Origin: Thiothrix fructosivorans | GTDB lineage: Bacteria; Pseudomonadota; Gammaproteobacteria; Thiotrichales; Thiotrichaceae | Direction: 5' to 3' | NCBI RefSeq assembly: GCF_017349355.1 | Contig: NZ_JAFMPM010000006.1 | Coordinates: forward strand, 62,001 to 126,000 | Length of the DNA stretch: 64,000 bases | Part shown: in pieces, positions 7,999 through 16,675 of the stretch | Layout: every line of letters starts with the position of its first letter | Position numbering within the stretch: position 1 is the stretch's first letter | The notes under the pieces: model-generated | Seen by the model: only the letters and a program-made list of their open reading frames with translations | What the model was told of the DNA's origin: nothing | Databases searched by the model: none | Program-made: the position numbers and the translations under genes

Positions 7999-8910
7999 TT
8001 ATTGCTTATCACCTATAAATAATAAAACATCATTAACAGAATTATTTAACGTGACACTCTGTAATTGATTATTAGCAGGGTTAACATAAGCTGTTCCGGT
8101 ACTGCTGGTACTTCTGCCACTATTGCTTTCACTGCATCCTACTCCATACGTAATGGAAACATTATAAATATTCCCACGCAGACGCGGTGTCACATTACCA
8201 CTAAACGTACAGCCATCAGTACGACTACCGGTAAGCTGCCCCGTCGCATAAATAACGAACGCGGTTGGCACATTACGATTCGCCAAACTGGTACTTGAAC
8301 CCGTGTAACGCCCACTGATAGTGGCAACATTCGGGGTAATGTTATAACCGCTATCATGCGTCGTATTGAGTGTCACGATGCCGCCGGGAATATCGGTGTA
8401 AGTCAATGTGCCTTGCAAACGCGTTTTCGCGGTGTAGCTACCCGTCCATATGAGCGGGAATAAGCTATTGGTTTCAAAGTTGAAATCTTTGCCGTTGCTG
8501 GACGTGATTGAACCGTTAGAAGAAATCGTATTACCGACAATCACACCAGCAGTCGTGGCGTTATTACCTGCGGCGGAATACAACACCCAATAAAAGCCGT
8601 TATCCGCGATCAAAGCTGTTACCGTGCGGCTAGTATCGCTACTGCCGCGCCACAAGCCTTCCGCATTCAGCACAGCGGAAGTCGTATTACTGTTGCTCGT
8701 GCTGGTACTTGTGCTACTCGCACTGCCTAAGCCCACGCCGCTGGTGCTGGTCGTGCCACTCGTGCTGCTAGTATCGACCGTGCGCGTAATGGTGTTATTA
8801 CCCGTAGAACCTGTCGGCGTGCTGGTGCTCCCCAACGTCGAGCCACTGCCGCCGCACGCGGACACGCCCAGCATTACCCCAAGAGAAAGAGCCATCGCGT
8901 GAATTTTCAT
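7999..8910 (-). CDS. Ser/Thr-rich lipoprotein of unknown function
   Basis: A 303-residue putative lipoprotein: signal peptide of about 18 residues ending in the lipobox VSAC. The mature N-terminus is a low-complexity Ser/Thr/Gly linker of about 60 residues, probably a flexible tether. The remaining 220 residues look like a beta-rich domain (GLWRGSSDTSRTVTALIADNG, FYWVLYS, LQGTLTYTD, ATISGRYTG; key residues GLWRG and ISGRYTG) resembling the lipocalin-like or avidin-like barrels of other bacterial lipoproteins, but without a confident family. The ATG at 8910 follows GGGACGG. Its position alone gives no functional hint. Confidence 0.65.
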   Translation of the reverse strand: MKIHAMALSLGVMLGVSACGGSGSTLGSTSTPTGSTGNNTITRTVDTSSTSGTTSTSGVGLGSASSTSTSTSNSNTTSAVLNAEGLWRGSSDTSRTVTALIADNGFYWVLYSAAGNNATTAGVIVGNTISSNGSITSSNGKDFNFETNSLFPLIWTGSYTAKTRLQGTLTYTDIPGGIVTLNTTHDSGYNITPNVATISGRYTGSSTSLANRNVPTAFVIYATGQLTGSRTDGCTFSGNVTPRLRGNIYNVSITYGVGCSESNSGRSTSSTGTAYVNPANNQLQSVTLNNSVNDVLLFIGDKQ

Positions 8911-8979
8911 GAGCCGTCCCAAGATAAGTGATTCATCTGAACCTGTACCTTAGTGCGACGCGAGCCATCGCCAGAGGCT

Positions 8980-9648
8980 TTACTGGCTAAAGTAACGATA
9001 GTGCCCGATGATCGGCCAAAAGAACAAAGCATCCTCAACATTCGTACCGTAAGCGATATTGTGCCCCATCAGCGGTCGCCCATCCTCGGTGACGTAATGC
9101 GTCACAATGCCGATATGCCCTTGCCCCTTGCCCAAATCCCACGCCACCACGTCACCGGGCTGGTAATCCGCCGGATCTTTGGTAATGGGTAGTGATTTAC
9201 CCTTGCGCTCGAAAAACCGCATCAGGTTATACACGCGGCGATGGTCGATATTGCTATCGGGATTTCTCATGCCCCATTTGCGCGGATAGTCACTGAACGC
9301 CTTGCGCATGTCTTCATGCAATTCACGTTGAAGATCAATGCCTTGTGCACGAAATGCCCGCACAATTACATCCGCACACACGCCTGTGGATTCTGGCACG
9401 TCACCGCCGGGGTATTTCAGATTGACATACGCAGGGTCATACGCACGGGTCACTTCCACCTGTTTATAGACCGAATCCAACAAGGAACGCACATGCGCGG
9501 GTGGCTTCGGCTCAAGAATAGGCGGTGGCACAATAATTTGCGGCGGCAATACGGGCGGCAGCATAAAACGCCGATACGCATCCCACGCCAAATACAGGAA
9601 CAAGATCAGCAAAAACAGCCAAACGAAATACCGCATAAAACGCCGCAT
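8980..9648 (-). CDS. DUF1287 family protein (YijF-like), membrane-anchored
   Basis: A 222-residue protein with an N-terminal membrane helix (about residues 7-26), a proline-rich stalk (PPVLPPQIIVPPP), and a DUF1287 domain that resembles NlpC/P60 hydrolases. The likely catalytic elements are visible: the Cys in PESTGVCADVIVRAF, and the His in GKGQGHIGIV. It should face the periplasm; a role in cell-wall amide cleavage is inferred from the fold. It lies four bases downstream of the Rieske gene in the same direction, so the two are probably co-transcribed. Confidence 0.78.
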   Translation of the reverse strand: MRRFMRYFVWLFLLILFLYLAWDAYRRFMLPPVLPPQIIVPPPILEPKPPAHVRSLLDSVYKQVEVTRAYDPAYVNLKYPGGDVPESTGVCADVIVRAFRAQGIDLQRELHEDMRKAFSDYPRKWGMRNPDSNIDHRRVYNLMRFFERKGKSLPITKDPADYQPGDVVAWDLGKGQGHIGIVTHYVTEDGRPLMGHNIAYGTNVEDALFFWPIIGHYRYFSQ

Positions 9649-9652
9649 GAGG

Positions 9653-9967
9653 TTATACCGTTACCAAAATGCGCCCATCTTCGACGCTGACCGCATAAGT
9701 TTTCAGTGGAATTTCGGCAGGTTCTGCCATTGGCGCACCCGTTTTGACGCTGAATTCTGCACCATGCAAGGAACATTGCACCCGATCCCCGTGCAAACAG
9801 CCGAGGTAGAGTGAAGCATCTTCGTGCGTACACATATCATCCACCGCGTAAAATTCGCCCTCGACGTGGCACACGAGAATGCGCTTGCCATTGCCTGCAT
9901 CGACACGCTTCATCTTTCCGGGCTTGATTTCGTTTATACTGCCAGCATCGAGTCGGGAGTTGTTCAT
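9653..9967 (-). CDS. Rieske [2Fe-2S] ferredoxin-like protein
   Basis: A 104-residue soluble Rieske domain, like the small NirD/BphA3-type ferredoxins. Both cluster-binding motifs are intact: CTHEDASL with C-T-H, and CSLHGAEF with C-x2-H, 18 residues apart, followed by the GAPMAEPAEIPL segment. It probably carries electrons for an oxygenase or reductase not in the window. The ATG at 9967 is needed for the first strand of the domain (INEIKPGKM); upstream in-frame sequence has no homology. Its start codon overlaps that of the divergent dehydrogenase in a shared CATG. It probably forms an operon with the DUF1287 gene. Confidence 0.85.
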   Translation of the reverse strand: MNNSRLDAGSINEIKPGKMKRVDAGNGKRILVCHVEGEFYAVDDMCTHEDASLYLGCLHGDRVQCSLHGAEFSVKTGAPMAEPAEIPLKTYAVSVEDGRILVTV

Positions 9968-10832
9968 GAGTGTAGCTAACCAAAAAGTGTGGATTATGGG
10001 CTGTGGCGATATAGGTCGCCGTGTGGCACGGTTATACCAAAACGAGGGTACGAAGGCTATAGGCTGGGTACGCAGTGAGGAATCCTTGCAATTGGGGTTA
10101 GAACAAGGCTTCGCCATGCGCAAGGGTGACGTGGATCGCGGCAGTTTTTTCTCGATTTTCGCGCTGGATGAAGCACTGGTGTATTGGTTCATGCCGCCGC
10201 AACCGACGGGCGAAACCGATGACCGCATCCGTCGTTTCCTCAAAGGTGTCGATGCTGCACCCAAACGGGTGGTATTAATCAGCACCACTGGCGTATACGG
10301 CGATTGCGACGGACGTTGGATTGACGAATCCGAACCACTAAAACCCGTTGCCGACCGTGCCAAACGCCGCGCTGATGCCGAAAATACCGTGCAAGAATGG
10401 GCAGCGCGTTTTGGCGGCGACATCGTGATTTTGCGCGTCCCCGGCATTTACGCCCCCGACCGCTTGCCACTGGAACGCCTTAAACGCGGCGAACCCGTGC
10501 TGACAGAAGCCGAAGCACCTTGGACAAACCGCATTCACGCCGACGATTTAGCGATGGTCTGTAAACGCGCCATGGAAGCCGCCCCCGCTGGCGCGATTTA
10601 TAACGCCACTGACGGACATCCCTCCACCATGACCGATTATTTCAATCAAGTCGCGGATTACGCCGGATTACCGCGCCCGCCGCAAATCAGCATGAGTGAA
10701 GCACAAGCCGCCATGAGTCCCGGAATGTTGTCGTATTTACAAGAATCGCGGCGGATTCGTAACGATAAACTATTGACTGAATTAAACATCCGGTTACAGT
10801 ACCCGTCCTTGACCGCTGGTCTAGGCATGTAG
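9966..10832 (+). CDS. NAD(P)-dependent SDR/epimerase-type protein, YeeZ-like
   Basis: A 288-residue extended short-chain dehydrogenase. The N-terminal Rossmann motif is WIMGCGDIGRRVARLY, and STTGVYGDCDGRWIDE matches the YeeZ signature; DIVILRVPGIYAP, NRIHADDLA and GAIYNATDGHP are family blocks. The usual YxxxK catalytic pair is replaced by ADRAKRRADAE, as in other YeeZ proteins, so its enzymatic role is uncertain. GGGAG seven bases ahead supports the ATG at 9966. darP follows in the same direction 13 bases downstream. Confidence 0.8.
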   Translation: MSVANQKVWIMGCGDIGRRVARLYQNEGTKAIGWVRSEESLQLGLEQGFAMRKGDVDRGSFFSIFALDEALVYWFMPPQPTGETDDRIRRFLKGVDAAPKRVVLISTTGVYGDCDGRWIDESEPLKPVADRAKRRADAENTVQEWAARFGGDIVILRVPGIYAPDRLPLERLKRGEPVLTEAEAPWTNRIHADDLAMVCKRAMEAAPAGAIYNATDGHPSTMTDYFNQVADYAGLPRPPQISMSEAQAAMSPGMLSYLQESRRIRNDKLLTELNIRLQYPSLTAGLGM

Positions 10833-10845
10833 AAAGGATAAGCCC

Positions 10846-11364
10846 ATGATTGATTACGCCAATGACGATGAAGAAGACGATTACATCAGCCGCAGCCACT
10901 TCAAACGCGAAGCCGAAGCCGCACAAGCTTTGGGCGAACGCCTGATTACCCTGCGCAAAGAACAGCTAGACCAGTTGGATTTATCCGAAAAGCTCTACGA
11001 CTCGATTTTGCTGGCACAACGCTTGACCGCGAACGGCGCGATTCGTCGCCAACGCCAATTCATCGGCAAGCTGATGCGCACCGAAATTCTTGAGCCGATT
11101 GAAGCAAAACTGGCGGAATGGGATCGGGGCGGCAAAGCCGAAACCGCACGTTTGCACCGTTTGGAACGCTGGCGTGATCGCCTGATTAGCGATGAAAACA
11201 TGCTGGGCGAATGGTTGAAAGAATACCCCGAAACCGACACGCAACGAATGCGCAGCCTGATCCGCAACGCGCACAAGGAAAAAGAAGTCAACGCGCCACC
11301 GAAAAGCAGCCGTGAATTATTCAAGCTGCTACGCGAAATTACCGCGCACGAATCGTTACGCTAA
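10846..11364 (+). CDS. darP: Ribosome maturation factor DarP (YjgA, DUF615)
   Basis: A 172-residue charged helical protein of the YjgA/DUF615 family. Typical blocks are the acidic N-terminus followed by SRSHFKREAEAAQALGE, then RRQRQFIGKLMR, LHRLERWRDRLI and SRELFKLLREI. E. coli YjgA (DarP) binds the large ribosomal subunit and helps the peptidyl-transferase centre mature. AGGA lies upstream of the ATG. It is probably co-transcribed with the preceding dehydrogenase and converges on gloB eight bases away. Confidence 0.92.
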   Translation: MIDYANDDEEDDYISRSHFKREAEAAQALGERLITLRKEQLDQLDLSEKLYDSILLAQRLTANGAIRRQRQFIGKLMRTEILEPIEAKLAEWDRGGKAETARLHRLERWRDRLISDENMLGEWLKEYPETDTQRMRSLIRNAHKEKEVNAPPKSSRELFKLLREITAHESLR

Positions 11365-11371
11365 GCGTGCT

Positions 11372-12151
11372 TTAATCGTACTCGGTATCTTTCCAAATAC
11401 GCAGCACCGCGAATACGTCTTCCGGTGTATGCGTTTCGCGCCCAGCAATTTCTTCCGCTTTGGCAATCACTTCGGGAATATGAGTACGCAAAAACGGATT
11501 GGTGTCAAACTCGCGTCCCAATTCAAACGGCACGGTCGGATGCCCCGCATCCAGTAACTCCCAGCACTCTTCCATACGTGTATCCAGTGTCGTATTGTCT
11601 GGCTCAACCCATTTTGCAAAGCCGATATTGTCCACGGTGTATTCGTGGGTGCAATACACTTGTGTCTCCGCTGGCAGTGACGCAATACGCTGCAAGGAAT
11701 GGTACAAGTCAGTCAACGTGCTACCAAATACCCGCCCACAGCCGTTGGCAAACAAGGTGTCACCACAGAACAAACTGCCTTCGCCATAATAGACAATATG
11801 TCCGACCGTATGCCCCGGCAATTCCATCACACTAAACGTTAGCCCTAACGACTCCAGCGCTACCGTAGCGCCGTCGCCTAAGGGCTGCGTGAGGTGTGGG
11901 ATATTTTCATTCACGGGGCCATACACCGCCAAATTAGGAAAAGCTTCCAGCAATTTTTCAATGCCGCCCACATGGTCGCGATGATGGTGGGTAATCAAAA
12001 TGGCAATAGGCTGCATTTGCAAACGTTCGAGCGCTGCCAGCACTGGGGCAGCATCACCGGGATCAACAATCGCCACCTGTTGCGCTGCTTCATTACTGAT
12101 CAGCCAGATGTAGTTGTCGGTAAAAGCGGGTACAGGGGTTACTTGTATCAT
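11372..12151 (-). CDS. gloB: Hydroxyacylglutathione hydrolase (glyoxalase II)
   Basis: A 259-residue metallo-beta-lactamase-fold enzyme that hydrolyses S-lactoylglutathione in methylglyoxal detoxification. The metal site THHHRDHVGG, the ELPGHTVGHIVYY and LFCGDTLFANGCGR segments, and YCTHEYT are intact, and the C-terminal HAGH domain ending in FAVLRIWKD is present. Length and start (MIQVTPVPAFTDNYIW) match the family. It is divergent from gmk. Confidence 0.93.
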   Translation of the reverse strand: MIQVTPVPAFTDNYIWLISNEAAQQVAIVDPGDAAPVLAALERLQMQPIAILITHHHRDHVGGIEKLLEAFPNLAVYGPVNENIPHLTQPLGDGATVALESLGLTFSVMELPGHTVGHIVYYGEGSLFCGDTLFANGCGRVFGSTLTDLYHSLQRIASLPAETQVYCTHEYTVDNIGFAKWVEPDNTTLDTRMEECWELLDAGHPTVPFELGREFDTNPFLRTHIPEVIAKAEEIAGRETHTPEDVFAVLRIWKDTEYD

Positions 12152-12188
12152 GGTTTAGACACCTCACTCGTGATTCCTACACTTCGAC

Positions 12189-12211
12189 TATAATGCATAC
12201 TTCTCTATAAT
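12189..12211 (+). promoter_or_regulatory. Possible promoter(s) for gmk
   Basis: Two perfect TATAAT boxes, at 12189-12194 and 12206-12211, lie in the gap between the divergent gloB and gmk genes, 35-57 bases ahead of gmk. The -35 regions are poor matches to TTGACA, so only the -10 elements are supported by sequence. Confidence 0.4.
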
Positions 12212-12245
12212 CGAACCTTTATCAGCACATCGGGCGGAATTTCGG

Positions 12246-12866
12246 ATGAACACACGTACAGGTCAGCTTTACATTGTTTCAGCCCCCTCTGGCGCAGGCA
12301 AATCCAGCCTACTCACCGCATTACGTGAGCGCGTCGACAATCTGGTGGTATCGGTGTCACACACCACGCGCCAACCACGCCCCGGCGAACAAGACGGCGT
12401 GCATTACCACTTTACCCCCGTGGAGATGTTCCGCCAACAAGTTGCCGAGGGTAACTTTTTGGAATACGCGCAAGTCTTCGACAATTACTACGGCACATCA
12501 CGCTTGTCGGTGGATGCGCTGCGCGATGCGGGTAAGGATGTGATTCTCGAAATTGACTGGCAAGGGGCACAACAAGTGCGTGAACGGGCGGAAGCTGTTA
12601 CCAGCATTTTCATCCTGCCACCGAGTATCGAAGCCTTGAACCAACGTTTGCACGGGCGCGGACAAGACAGCGCGGAAACCATTCAACGACGGATGCGGGA
12701 TGCGCAAAGCGAAATGTCGCACTACCCTGAATACGATTATCTGATCATCAACGACGATTTTGATACGGCACTTGCTGACCTATCCTGTATTTTCCGCAGT
12801 GCACGCCTGAAACAAGCGCCACAATGCCAACAACATCGGGCATTATTCAACGCCTTAGTCAGCTAA
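12246..12866 (+). CDS. gmk: Guanylate kinase
   Basis: A 206-residue guanylate kinase converting GMP to GDP with ATP. The P-loop [11 protein letters not shown] is at residues 12-22; [21 protein letters not shown] is the GMP-binding region (key residues SHTTR and GE-DG-HY), followed by [17 protein letters not shown] and [15 protein letters not shown]. The [17 protein letters not shown] lid is complete. No rpoZ follows, unlike in many gammaproteobacteria. Confidence 0.95.
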   Translation: MNTRTGQLYIVSAPSGAGKSSLLTALRERVDNLVVSVSHTTRQPRPGEQDGVHYHFTPVEMFRQQVAEGNFLEYAQVFDNYYGTSRLSVDALRDAGKDVILEIDWQGAQQVRERAEAVTSIFILPPSIEALNQRLHGRGQDSAETIQRRMRDAQSEMSHYPEYDYLIINDDFDTALADLSCIFRSARLKQAPQCQQHRALFNALVS

Positions 12867-13022
12867 AAAATGTACGGTGGTGGTGATACACCTACTGGAA
12901 TAGTTGAAAATGTCAGGATCAGCAGCATAGAAATGGAATATGTGATAGTGGTCAATGTGAACTTGATGATTTTAATGTAGCTTAATAAATACATGATTTT
13001 AGGCTGCTATTGAGGTGGAATA

Positions 13023-13862
13023 ATGTTTACGTTAAAACCAATATTAAAGGCAGGTGTGCCTGCATTTCTGGCTATATTATCACTGGCAAGTTGTAATACT
13101 GGTGATACATCAGCCGTTGTGCCCGAACCTATCGTAGTAACACCATCTCCTGTGATACCCCAACCCACCAAGGAAGAACAACGGGCAAAGCTGGAAGCAG
13201 AACTGACAACGGTAGATGCTGAGATCAAAGCAATGATCGGACAAGGACAATGTGCCAGCTCACTCGATTGCCGCCTGCTTGATGTTGTTACTCTGCCTGC
13301 ATGTGGTGGTATTTCACCTTTTTATGCTGCTTATTCCATTCTCGAAACAAACCAAAATACGTTATTCGTGACTTATGAACAAAGGAGGGAATTGATTAGA
13401 AAGATTTCCTCACTCAACACATCACAAAATACTCCAGTGGTAGTTACTCCTCCTGATTCCCTGTGCACGGCGGTGCTGTCGTCTGATCCTGTCGCACAAT
13501 GTATCAATAACCAGTGCAGAGGCATTTATTCACCAACTGTTAGTATGGGGAACAACGCAGGTGTTACATGGGGTGAAGTCAATACCATGATCGGTGATCC
13601 TGTGTGTAGCAGTTCTGAGCAATGTGGGGTATGGCAAGTAGGGTATTCTTTGACCGGAGAATCTCCAACACTTTGTGGTGAAGACACGACTTTTGCGTAT
13701 TCTACTTTTGCAACCGATCCAAAGGAGATTGCCGAAAAGGTCGGACAATATGCCCAAAGTGTGGCAGCAAATTATAACGCACAGGGGTTAGACGCTGTTT
13801 GTCAGTCGAATGTTTCTTTCACAAACGGCGTATGCCGCAGCGAGAAATGTGAGGCAAACTGA
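13023..13862 (+). CDS. Cys-rich lipoprotein with two repeated modules
   Basis: A 279-residue putative lipoprotein: signal peptide ending in the lipobox LASC, then a Pro/Val-rich tether. Two modules of about 90 residues follow, from roughly residue 65 and residue 175. They share the pattern MIG...C-x-SS-x2-C, then a CG pair, an AYS or AYST strand, a variable helix, and a late C...NG/NN-x-CR ending. The even number and mirrored placement of cysteines suggests disulfides in each module. I do not recognise the family. It stands alone between gmk and the AlbA_2 gene. Confidence 0.68.
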   Translation: MFTLKPILKAGVPAFLAILSLASCNTGDTSAVVPEPIVVTPSPVIPQPTKEEQRAKLEAELTTVDAEIKAMIGQGQCASSLDCRLLDVVTLPACGGISPFYAAYSILETNQNTLFVTYEQRRELIRKISSLNTSQNTPVVVTPPDSLCTAVLSSDPVAQCINNQCRGIYSPTVSMGNNAGVTWGEVNTMIGDPVCSSSEQCGVWQVGYSLTGESPTLCGEDTTFAYSTFATDPKEIAEKVGQYAQSVAANYNAQGLDAVCQSNVSFTNGVCRSEKCEAN

Positions 13863-13909
13863 AACTTGGGTTAGAATAGGCTACGTGTTGCAATGACTGG
13901 AGCAAAGTA

Positions 13910-15076
13910 GTGAATGCATCGGAAGTGCGTGCGGAAGTTATTTTAGGGGAAGACAGTACCCGCCAGTTTAAAGTCGATATTCGCAATGCCGAATCGTTGG
14001 CAGCGGAAATGGCAGCCTTTGCCAATTCTAGCGGTGGCGTGATCTTCATCGGGGTCGCCGATGACGGCACGTTGCCGGGGCTGCCAACCGCAGAGATCGG
14101 ACGCATCAACCAATTAATCAGCAATGCCGCCAGCCAACTGGTGCGTAGCCCGCTAACCGTACAAACCGAAAATGTTTTACTGGAAAACGGACAATTAGTG
14201 ATTCGTTTAAGCGTTCCCCAAGGTTTGGATAAACCTTATTTCGATAAAAGTGGAGTGATCTGGTTAAAAGTCGGTGCAGACAAACGCCGCGTTAATTCCA
14301 AAGAAGAATTACGGCGGTTATTCCAAATGACGGGACAATTTCATGCTGACGAACTACCGACTAAAGCGGGTATCGACAAGCTGGATAAGCTACGTTTCCA
14401 AGATTTCTTGCAAGATGCGTATGCTTTAGATTATCCCGAATCACCCGAAGCATTGATCAACCTTTTGCAAAACATGAGTCTTGCGACTGATGAGGGGCAA
14501 TTAAATTTAGCGGGTGTTTTACTGTTTGCCAAACGCCCGGAGTGGATCAAACCGCAATTTGTGGTCAAAGCCATTCGCTATCCCGGCAATGACATCCACG
14601 CCGATACGTATTTGGATACCGAAGATTTTTCAGGCGCGTTGCGTAAGATTTACGAGGATACGTTGGGCTTTATTATGCGGAACTTGCATAAAGTGCAAGC
14701 GGGGCGCGGGGTGAATTCACCCGGTACACCCGAAATCCCCTCAGTGGTTTTCGAGGAATTACTGGTAAACGCACTGATACACCGTGATTACTTGATTGAT
14801 GCACCGATACGGATATTCGTCTACGACAACCGCATCGACATTATCAGCCCCGGTCATTTACCCAACAATCTAACCGTGGCGAAAATCCGTAGCGGCAATG
14901 CGAACAGCCGCAATCCGATTTTGGTATCGTATGCGGCTAAAGGTGTGTTGCCCTATCATGGTTTGAGGTCAGGCATTCGTCGGGCATTGAGGGTTTTCCC
15001 GAACATCGACTTTGAGGATGATCGGGAGGGAAATTTGTTTAAGGTGACGGTGTGGCGAAACACAACGCCAACGTAA
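13910..15076 (+). CDS. AlbA_2/Schlafen-type putative transcriptional regulator (COG2865)
   Basis: A 388-residue protein. The N-terminal AlbA_2 (Schlafen-like) domain spans residues 1-130, with the typical E-x-RQFK, MAAFANSSGGVIFIGVADDG and INQLISNAA segments. The middle holds NLAGVLLFAKRPE, and the C-terminal part carries a HATPase_c_4-type domain with PSVVFEELLVNALIHRDYL, DNRIDIISPG and NPILVSYAAK. Such proteins are annotated as ATP-binding or RecG-like transcriptional regulators; their role is mostly unknown and some sit in defence islands. The start is a GTG with GGAG upstream. Confidence 0.8.
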   Translation: MNASEVRAEVILGEDSTRQFKVDIRNAESLAAEMAAFANSSGGVIFIGVADDGTLPGLPTAEIGRINQLISNAASQLVRSPLTVQTENVLLENGQLVIRLSVPQGLDKPYFDKSGVIWLKVGADKRRVNSKEELRRLFQMTGQFHADELPTKAGIDKLDKLRFQDFLQDAYALDYPESPEALINLLQNMSLATDEGQLNLAGVLLFAKRPEWIKPQFVVKAIRYPGNDIHADTYLDTEDFSGALRKIYEDTLGFIMRNLHKVQAGRGVNSPGTPEIPSVVFEELLVNALIHRDYLIDAPIRIFVYDNRIDIISPGHLPNNLTVAKIRSGNANSRNPILVSYAAKGVLPYHGLRSGIRRALRVFPNIDFEDDREGNLFKVTVWRNTTPT

Positions 15077-15088
15077 ACCTAAACATTA

Positions 15089-16096
15089 TTAGCCACGCCC
15101 ACGCGGTTGTGGACGTTTACCACCCGGACGGGCTGAACTACTGGTACTAGGGCGTGACGAACTGCTAGGGCGTGAAGTTCCACTCGGTCTTGCAGAACCA
15201 CCAGAACGCTCGGAACTACTAGGACGCGCCAAACTCGACCTCCGTGCTGACGGATGGCTTCCGCCAATCGCCGTGCGTCCACTGTCCACCGATTTCATTC
15301 CCGGTCTTGCACCAGAGCGGCGTTCTGGACGTTCGGCAGTAAAGTCCGAACCGTCTTCAAACGCCATGTTCACCAAGCCGTAGAGTTTGCGTAATTCGCG
15401 TACTTCCAGCTCTTTGTGATGCCCACTGCGCAAGTAACGCGGCAGCATAATATTGCCGTAACGCACCCGAATCAAACGGCTAATTTTCACGCCTTGCGAT
15501 TCCCACAAGCGGCGTACTTCGCGGTTGCGACCTTCGGCAAGCACGACGTGATACCAGTGGTTGACCCCTTCGCCGCCTGCGTCTTTGATGCGCATGAAGT
15601 TGGCTTTGCCGTCTTCCAATTCCACGCCTTCCTGCAAACGGATCAGCATTTCATTGTTGACTTCGCCCAACACGCGGCAAGCGTATTCGCGCTCGATTTC
15701 AGACGACGGGTGCATGAGCTTGTTTGCCAATTCGCCATCGGTGGTAAACAGCAATAAGCCGTCAGTATTGATGTCGAGACGTCCCACCATAATCCAACGC
15801 CCAGCGCGGATTTTCGGCAAGCTGTCGAAGACCGTCGGGCGATTATCGGGGTCACTCAAGGTACACACTTCGCCCGCAGGCTTGTGATACATCAGCACTT
15901 TGTGGGTGGCATTGACGCGGGAACTCAAGTGTAGGCGTTGCCCGCGCAAGGTCACTTGATCGTTTTCGTCGATGGCTTGACCGGAGGCGGCACGCTGACC
16001 GTTCACCAGAATTTCACCAGCGTTGACCATGCGCTCAATTTCACGACGTGAGCCGTAACCAGCGCGGGAGAGGAGTTTTTGGATGCGTTCTTTCAT
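15089..16096 (-). CDS. rluB: 23S rRNA pseudouridine(2605) synthase RluB with a long Ser/Arg/Pro tail
   Basis: A 335-residue RsuA-family enzyme: S4 RNA-binding domain at the N-terminus (RIQKLLSRAGYGSRREIE), then the catalytic domain with VGRLDINTDGLLLFT (catalytic Asp in RLD) and EGRNREVRRLWES. It should modify U2605 of 23S rRNA. The last 90 residues or so are low-complexity, rich in Ser, Arg, Pro and Gly, ending in GGKRPQPRGRG. Similar basic tails occur in other RluB proteins and probably help RNA binding. msrB lies ten bases upstream in the same direction. Confidence 0.92.
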   Translation of the reverse strand: MKERIQKLLSRAGYGSRREIERMVNAGEILVNGQRAASGQAIDENDQVTLRGQRLHLSSRVNATHKVLMYHKPAGEVCTLSDPDNRPTVFDSLPKIRAGRWIMVGRLDINTDGLLLFTTDGELANKLMHPSSEIEREYACRVLGEVNNEMLIRLQEGVELEDGKANFMRIKDAGGEGVNHWYHVVLAEGRNREVRRLWESQGVKISRLIRVRYGNIMLPRYLRSGHHKELEVRELRKLYGLVNMAFEDGSDFTAERPERRSGARPGMKSVDSGRTAIGGSHPSARRSSLARPSSSERSGGSARPSGTSRPSSSSRPSTSSSARPGGKRPQPRGRG

Positions 16097-16106
16097 GGCA
16101 GGGATA

Positions 16107-16553
16107 TTACGCTTTGACCTTCTTTAACGCCACCGCATTCATGCAATAACGCAAGCCACTTGGAGCAGGACCATCGGGGAACACATGCCCCAAGTGTGCG
16201 CCGCAGGTATTACAGGTCGTTTCCACCCGCGTCATGCCGTAGGAACGATCCGCGTGGTAAGCAATCGCGTTTTCTGCAACCGGCTGTGTGAACGAAGGCC
16301 AGCCCGTCCCCGAATCAAATTTTTCCGACGCATCAAACAGCAGCGTATCGCAACACAAACACCCGTACAGCCCCGGCTCGAACAAGCTGCACATCGCGGA
16401 GCTAAACGGGCGTTCTGTGCCTTTGCGGCGGGTTACGTAATATTGATCATCGCTCAATTGCTTTTGCCACTCGGCATCCGTTTTGGTTACGGTACATGCA
16501 GGCACGGGGTTGCCGTGGTCGGCAAACTGCAAAATCATGTTCCAATTCAACAT
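16107..16553 (-). CDS. msrB: Peptide methionine (R)-S-oxide reductase MsrB
   Basis: A 148-residue MsrB that reduces methionine-R-sulfoxide in oxidised proteins. The structural zinc ligands are the two CxxC pairs CLCC and CNTC; the GTGWPSF block and the catalytic Cys in RYCMNAVAL are present. The ATG at 16553 is chosen because GAGGAG is eight bases upstream; a GTG two codons earlier is too close to it. It lies just upstream of rluB in the same direction and is probably co-transcribed. Confidence 0.93.
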   Translation of the reverse strand: MLNWNMILQFADHGNPVPACTVTKTDAEWQKQLSDDQYYVTRRKGTERPFSSAMCSLFEPGLYGCLCCDTLLFDASEKFDSGTGWPSFTQPVAENAIAYHADRSYGMTRVETTCNTCGAHLGHVFPDGPAPSGLRYCMNAVALKKVKA

Positions 16554-16675
16554 ACTCACTACTCCTCGTTAAACTAAACGTATCATAGCAAATTCCCTAG
16601 TGCGTTAGGTGGTCATTCCAAACGCCTTGCCAATCTACACTACACTGGCGCGATTCGATTACCACGAGATTCGCC

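Noticed and set aside
9968-10447. N-terminal extension of the Rieske frame to 10447
   Set aside because: It lies antisense within the YeeZ-like gene and reads as a shadow; the Rieske domain is complete from 9967.
13910-15076. Defence island around the AlbA_2/Schlafen-type gene
   Set aside because: Neighbours are gmk, a lipoprotein, rluB and msrB; no nuclease, methylase or other defence gene is close.
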